From assembly GCA_949987705.1 (NCBI GenBank), contig OX465282.1, forward strand, positions 81,642,070 through 81,706,069: a stretch of DNA of 64,000 bases, in the 5' to 3' direction. This document shows positions 59,359-64,000 of this stretch, one piece after another; positions within the stretch are counted from its first letter, which is position 1; every line of letters starts with the position of its first letter. Source of the DNA: Thereva unica (taxonomy: Eukaryota > Arthropoda > Insecta > Diptera > Therevidae). Under the pieces are notes generated by a model. It saw nothing but the letters and a program-made list of their open reading frames with translations. It was not told the origin of the DNA and ran no database searches. Made by a program: the position numbers and the translations under genes.

Positions 59359-60634
59359 TTTTTGTAATGTATGAGTTTAAAAATATTTTTTTATACTCGT
59401 ACGTAAATTTAGTTTAGAGAATCTAACCAGTTGTTATTGTTTTTCTCAAACTTTTCACGTATTCTTTTTGAGTCGCTCCAACGTTTTCTAAAGTTTTTAA
59501 TAAAGAGTCTTGCTGCATCGTGTTTCACTTCCAATGCATTTTGATGTACATGTTGCTCTATCTCATTAACTATAGTCGAAATTTCTTCATCAAGTTTTTG
59601 TTTTAAATATTTTTCATAATAATGTCGTTTGTTATACTCTGAAAGTAAGTTTTAAATAAAAACCGTAATTGAGAACAAAATGTAAGTTATTAAACAACAA
59701 ACAAAATTCGCTCTCCAGCAATTTTTTGATGAAATTTTAGCTAAGATACGGAATAAAACATTAATATTAGCCTTACCCATTATAAACAGTGTATCTAAGC
59801 AGTTGACCACTCACAATACTTTTGATAACTATCAAGAATACAAGCACACCAAATCGTAAAACACTTTCCGCGAAAAACGTAAATATAATATAAACTCAGA
59901 CGCACAGTCGTTGCAGCTTATACTAGTTACTCATACAGTAAAACGAATTGGATTATATCTATAGACGAAAAGTAAAGTTGTAGTGGGACTGTTTGAATTT
60001 AAATAAAATGAAAAAGAATAAATTATTGAGATGATGACCAAAATACGGACCCGTAATAAGTCTTGTGCCTCGGTTACGCTCGTAATTTTCACACATAATG
60101 AATCACTAAATTATCGCGTATAAGCATGTTTAAACGTTTTTTTTTTTTTTTTTTTTCAAAAAGTAGCAGAAAGAAGCACTTGGAATGAACGGGATTTGTA
60201 TCTGGTAACATAAAACTTTAAATTGTTACAACACATACCTCAGCCATCTGCAGCCAAAATTAGTTCTGTCATTTGAAAAAAAATTATAAATTTTGGTAAT
60301 TTGTAGTAAGAATCCAGCTTTTTACCACCCTAGTATATTTCTCATTAAAATGTATATACTAAATATTTTAATTTTAAAGAGGAAAATTTTCTTAATATAT
60401 GTAACAAAATAATACAAAAAATTATCTGCCTTAATCACGAATATTGGATTGACTATTGAAAGAAAGTTCGTACGTGGTATTAAAAAGCTGTATTTAACAA
60501 CCATTGTTTGTAATAATTTTCTTATAAACTCTTGTTATTTATTGAGTTTACATACATTTTTTTCCAACATATTTTGTTGTTCCTTGTTATTTAACATATC
60601 TAGAAGAAATATTAAACATTATAACACTAAATTT
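59359..60634 (-). other. Probable gypsy 3 gag start and unassigned leader
   Basis: Minus-strand sequence about 59415-59640 reads as a helical, basic segment (IVNEIEQHVHQNALEVKHD, FIKNFRKRWSDSKRIREKFE). It could be the gag N-terminus, but I do not recognise it securely. The remainder (59645-60634) is AT-rich with T-runs near 60139 and 60640; no primer-binding site, LTR edge or gene was found. Confidence 0.35.
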
Positions 60635-60786
60635 TTTTTTTTTTTTTTGATTTTGCGTGCTTTTTCACTTGTTTTGCCCATTGTGCGGTGCTTGATCTCC
60701 ATACTCCGCTAAAACTCGTTCAACTGCATTTATGAATGTTGGTAGACTTCCAGGTTTTCCCTCAAAGGCTGGTAACAATTTTTTTT
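60635..60786 (-). pseudogene. Gypsy 4 gag piece left of the Helentron-like insert
   Basis: Minus-strand LLPAFEGKPGSLPTFINAVE is a typical gypsy gag capsid start (target pattern F-G on both the protein and the A-run before it). It continues the frame that starts right of the insert and ends within a few dozen codons. Confidence 0.6.
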
Positions 60787-61476
60787 TAACTTCCCAGTAT
60801 AGGAAGTTATTGTAATCGGTCCGAAAATCGAAATCGAAAATTTCAACGTATTTTCATCTTTCAAGGTCCCAGGAGCATTTTAAGCAAAAAATTGGGAGGA
60901 AGTATGTGTGTGTGTGTATGTGCGACTTAGTTGACATGCCGTTCGAAGAGTTTTAACCAAAATATGATCTGAAAAGATTTTTATAAAATTCGGTCGAGCC
61001 GTTTTTTTGTTTAAGCGGCGTAAGTGATTTTTGTACCTGCACGATATGGCCCGAACCACAAAAGATATTGACTTACTTGAGGTGCCGTTCGAAGCGTATT
61101 AGCGACAATATAATCTGAAAATATTTTTATAATATTCGGTCCAGCGGGTTTTTGGTTTAAATGACTTAAGTGATTTTTCTGCCTGCACGATACCGCGCGA
61201 ACTAAAAACTATGTCGACTTCATTGAGGTGCCGAAAAACATTAATACATCAATTTTATATACATTTTCGTCATCCTAATCTTGTAAGTGCGCAAATTTAG
61301 TTTGACATTTTAGCGAAAATATTGATAAACAATTGTGACAAATTCTCGGTATTATGCATATTTCTATATTGCCTATTGTTCATTTATTATTAAAATATCC
61401 AATCATAATATTCAACATCCATCATACTGGGAAGTTGATCGAGTGGACCGAAAGGTCGAACCCACATCCCAACTAG
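60787..61476. mobile_element. Helentron-like element, copy C
   Basis: A complete 690-bp copy: TAACTTCCCAGTATAGGAAG start in a T-run, short (TG)n, about two internal units of about 145 bp plus the conserved 3' part, ATACTGGGAAGTT inverted word, a clean 3' hairpin (GTGGACC GAAA GGTC...CCAC) and CCCAACTAG followed by T. It is inserted in a T-run within the gag of gypsy 4, which supplies an outside reference for both ends. Confidence 0.65.
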
Positions 61477-61796
61477 TTTTTTTTTTCAATTCGTTTTGTC
61501 AACGATGGTGGCTGAGTCTGCCGGTGCACTATCTCGGTTAATAGGGCTAAGCATTGTTCCATCATATTTGATTGGTTTTGTTGCACTCCTTGAGCCATTC
61601 TTCTGTTTTGATCTGCTGTTAAATTACGTCGTCGCCTTCTTTCCAGGATGACTTTTATTTCTGTGTTTTGGTGGTTGTTTCTTCGTAACTTATTAAATGT
61701 AAATTAAATTACTTCGTATCACACCTTCCACACTTAATCACTTTTGATTAAAACAATTTTCGCGATAAATTCGTATCACTGGATCCAATTAACTGA
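61477..61796 (-). pseudogene. Gypsy 4 gag start and leader
   Basis: Minus-strand leader from the primer site leads to a Met near 61585 (MAQGVQQNQSNMMEQCLALL) and about 40 codons (ending TQPPSLTKRIEK) before the insert. The gag continues at 60786. Confidence 0.55.
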
Positions 61797-61814
61797 ATCC
61801 TACCGACTGCGCCA
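61797..61814 (-). other. Primer-binding site of gypsy 4
   Basis: Minus-strand TGGCGCAGTCGGTAGGAT, the standard insect gypsy form. Confidence 0.8.
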
Positions 61815-62100
61815 GTAATATGTTTTTGATAATTATTAATCAAATAGAAATAAAAAGCTCACTTGAAATTTATTTAACTTTATTTAACACAACAAACCGA
61901 ACTCCAATCTAATTTCCGACAGACTCACTATTCTTATCCAAAAATTACATTTTAGTTTTCTTATCTTTTCCTAAGTCAGCAGTTTTATCGGATGCAGTGT
62001 GGAATATGATCTACTAAGCTAATGGTTTTTCTTTTGGCTTTATTTTTAATGTATCGGATACGTCCGGTTGATTAAATTGTGCATTTGTTGCATTTTTCAA
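61814..62100 (-). repeat. 5' LTR remnant of gypsy 4
   Basis: AT-rich sequence beginning AGTAATATG at the primer site. The outer end is not defined; integrase sequence of gypsy 5 starts by about 62105. Confidence 0.4.
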
Positions 62101-62104
62101 CTCT

Positions 62105-62640
62105 AAGTATGTAACTCGCGTGACGATTTTATCGAAGAAAATTTATGCTACCGTTTGAGCCTCCCCATTGGGAATGGAATACCAGTCGACAAATTTTGTT
62201 AGGTTATCCTGGAAGGTTAGTATTACTTGTTTCCCGAATGTGTTTCTTCCAGGAGGCCTAATATGTCCAAATAGACTTTATCGAAGGGTTTTTCAGCTAT
62301 GTCCGTGATAACCATGGGCATTCGGAATTGTCTAGAGGCCTTCATGGTTGGCATTTATTGCACCTTCTTATGTAGCGAAAGATATCGCGGAACGTACGTC
62401 TCCACCAATATTTTTGGCGAATACGGTTGTAGGTCTTCACGACTCTCTGGTGTCCACCGAAGGGGGAGTCGTGGTAATCTTTTAGAATTATATTTATCTC
62501 CTCCTGGTTTGTGATGACCTCAACTTTCTTCTTCCCTTTGAGGTTGTTGTCTTTGGGATGGTCTTCTGTTGTTTCATCTTTGATCCCAGGCGGTTTGGGC
62601 CCTTCCTCCGAGTGGGGAGATTCTAGAGACATAGTTCGTT
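62105..62640 (-). pseudogene. Gypsy 5 integrase fragment
   Basis: Minus-strand sense. 62342-62632 holds a linker and the zinc-binding domain (YHDSPFGGHQRVVKTYNRI, YWWRRTFRDIF, RRCNKC). From 62340 downwards a second frame reads MPMVITDIAEKPFDKV and about 40 further residues of the catalytic core with stops. The same lineage gave the integrase at 27160 and the fragment at 3530. Confidence 0.75.
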
Positions 62641-63222
62641 TGTCTTTTTCGTCGTCTTTCTGCTTTTGCGCCTGTACCTAGTGATAATGTTGCATTGCCT
62701 GGGCGCTTCTCGTTGTTTCTTTTTTTTTTTTTTTTTAAGGTGTTGGCTGATGCTCTTGACTTTTCGAAAGTCGACAACTACTCGCCACTTCTTCTCTCCA
62801 TATTAGGGCCCGCCTTTTTGGGGACCACTAATAAGGGTGAGTTCCATGGGCTCTTACTGGGTTGGACTATGTCGCTGTCCAACATTTCTTCTAATTGTTC
62901 GTTAATTACCTGCCTTTGTGTCTCGGGCAGTCTGTACATTTTCTGGTTAACAATTTGGTCATAGACCATTGGAATTTCATGGGAGATAGCGTCTGTACAA
63001 GTGAGCTTATCTCCTTTTAAGTTGAACATGTCTGCGTATTCGTGACATAGTTCCTTTATGGACCTCTTCTCTTCGATCGTTAGTGGGTGGTCGAGGCTGG
63101 GTCCGGGAATATGTGTCTGATTTGTAGTATGTTGGCGGCTTTCTGGTCACTGCTCTTGTGACCCCGTTTTGATTTTACCCCTGGTTTTTTCTGCCATTTG
63201 CTGCTTGTTTTGAGCGGTGGTC
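62641..63222 (-). pseudogene. Gypsy 5 RT N-terminus with internal deletion
   Basis: The minus-strand frame 62778-63029 and the sequence to its right contain SIKELCHEYADMF, MYRLPETQRQVINEQLEEML and VQPSKSPWNSPLLVVPKKAG, the N-terminal RT fingers. Shortly after a VVDF-region word the sequence enters an A-run (minus) at 62719-62736 and then the linker before integrase. RT palm, active site and RNase H are all missing. Confidence 0.7.
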
Positions 63223-64000
63223 TCATTCATTGGTCTCGAAATCGTTAAGGTTGGTATTTAACCTTGACCCATCTTGAGATTGGCAGCTTGTATTCCCCTC
63301 GGAGGGTACCTGGAAGACACCACCGGGGGTCGTCTCGGCTTCTACGAGCAGAGACTTCCTGGTTTGGGTTTGCTCCTGCTGCTCTCTGGGTTTCGGTTTG
63401 GTGGCTTTGGTTTGTAATGGAATGGTAATTTCTTCCGGATTAATTTCCGTGCGAGGAAATCGTAGTGTCTTGTTAGAACCCTTAACGTTGCAGTGCTGGG
63501 AGAGGAAGTCGTTTCCTAAAAGACCATCTTTGGAATCTCTGGCATATTCTGCACTATTTGGAAAGTGCAAGGAATTGGAGTTTTCAAATTGAAGTTTCCT
63601 TGGCAACTTCCGAGAGTTTTCCCTTTGCCGAATGGTGTTTGTAGCGAGCACTTTTGAGAAGGGTTTATTGTGACATTTTGTCGAAGCTTATTCTTTTTTA
63701 ATATTGTAACCTCATAGCCTGTGTCCACCACTAGTTGTGTTTTGCCGTTGAGGCTTATGTCGAGCGGAAGAGTTACTAGTGGGTTTGTGCTAGTTGAGGC
63801 CTGAGGTCCCCCATTTGGTTTTTTGTTAGTGGTTAGTGTCGGGCCGGGGGTGTTTGGTTCGACTCTGGGAAGTTTCCCGATTGTGAGTTCTCCCACCGCT
63901 GCCTTTGTCGGCAGTGTTCTACCTGGTTGTGTGTGTTTAAGTAACGAGGACTTACCAGAAAATTGCTGTAGCGTCTGGTCGCAAATTAATAGGCAATGGC
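63223..64000 (-). pseudogene. Gypsy 5 protease and flanking gag-pol region
   Basis: The minus strand reads LVVDTGYEVTILKK, a retropepsin site with Asp-Thr-Gly, in frame 63516-63896. In a shifted frame (63223-63651) it continues to GLLGNDFLSQHCNV and a charged linker leading to RT. A frameshift lies within the overlap 63516-63651. The right edge of the window cuts the gag part. Confidence 0.7.

Overview
This is a eukaryotic, AT-rich, transposon-packed window with no recognisable host protein-coding gene and no rRNA or tRNA gene. BEL/Pao and Ty3/gypsy retrotransposons (some with envelope genes), two kinds of LINE, Helitron-type elements, a Mutator-like element, a hAT-type MITE, foldback elements, and a LINE whose 3' tail is a run of TAACC (the complement of the insect telomere unit TTAGG) all point to an arthropod, most likely an insect. 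I cannot name the species.

Layout. 1-3.8 kb: decayed BEL/Pao and gypsy remnants plus dispersed repeats. 3.83-11.04 kb: a 5'-truncated LINE that landed in a gypsy reverse transcriptase and was itself split by a BEL/Pao element (3880-9980, CTACC target duplication), which in turn holds a palindromic insert (5816-6524). 11-15.6 kb: more gypsy pieces, a small MITE, a minisatellite-bearing element with Helentron-like ends (12811-13858), an orphan LTR/env end and a large palindrome. 15.6-17.4 kb: a 269-bp tandem array. 17.9-30.3 kb: two divergent gypsy-type env genes with a (TA)n / LTR-like / glycine-rich gag module between them. This stretch is broken by two tandem Helitrons carrying 128-bp arrays, a foldback element with about 660-bp arms and a hAT-like MITE. 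30.4-32.4 kb: an inverted copy of the glycine-rich gag and its 5' region.

32.4-42.9 kb: a gypsy gag on the minus strand, split by a complete, apparently very young gypsy element (33445-41890) with 631-bp LTRs that look identical, a 4-bp target duplication and intact gag-protease and pol frames. Its leader contains a Mutator-like element with about 160-bp terminal repeats and a 9-bp target duplication. 43-48 kb: a deleted gypsy element on the minus strand. 48-52 kb: BEL/Pao fragment, second copy of the LINE, dispersed repeats. 52.1-55.99 kb: more Helentron-like repeats, then a LINE with RNase H and the telomere-like tail. 56-64 kb: decayed minus-strand gypsy elements, one with another Helentron-like insert.

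How the parts relate: almost nothing works together as a pathway. The useful information is the order of nesting, which gives relative ages, and a few intact or structured pieces: the young gypsy, its SAP-domain gag, two covarying hairpins in the BEL LTRs, the higher-order repeat inside the Helitrons, and a core motif shared by several repeat families. The young gypsy is the only element here that still looks able to encode all its own proteins.
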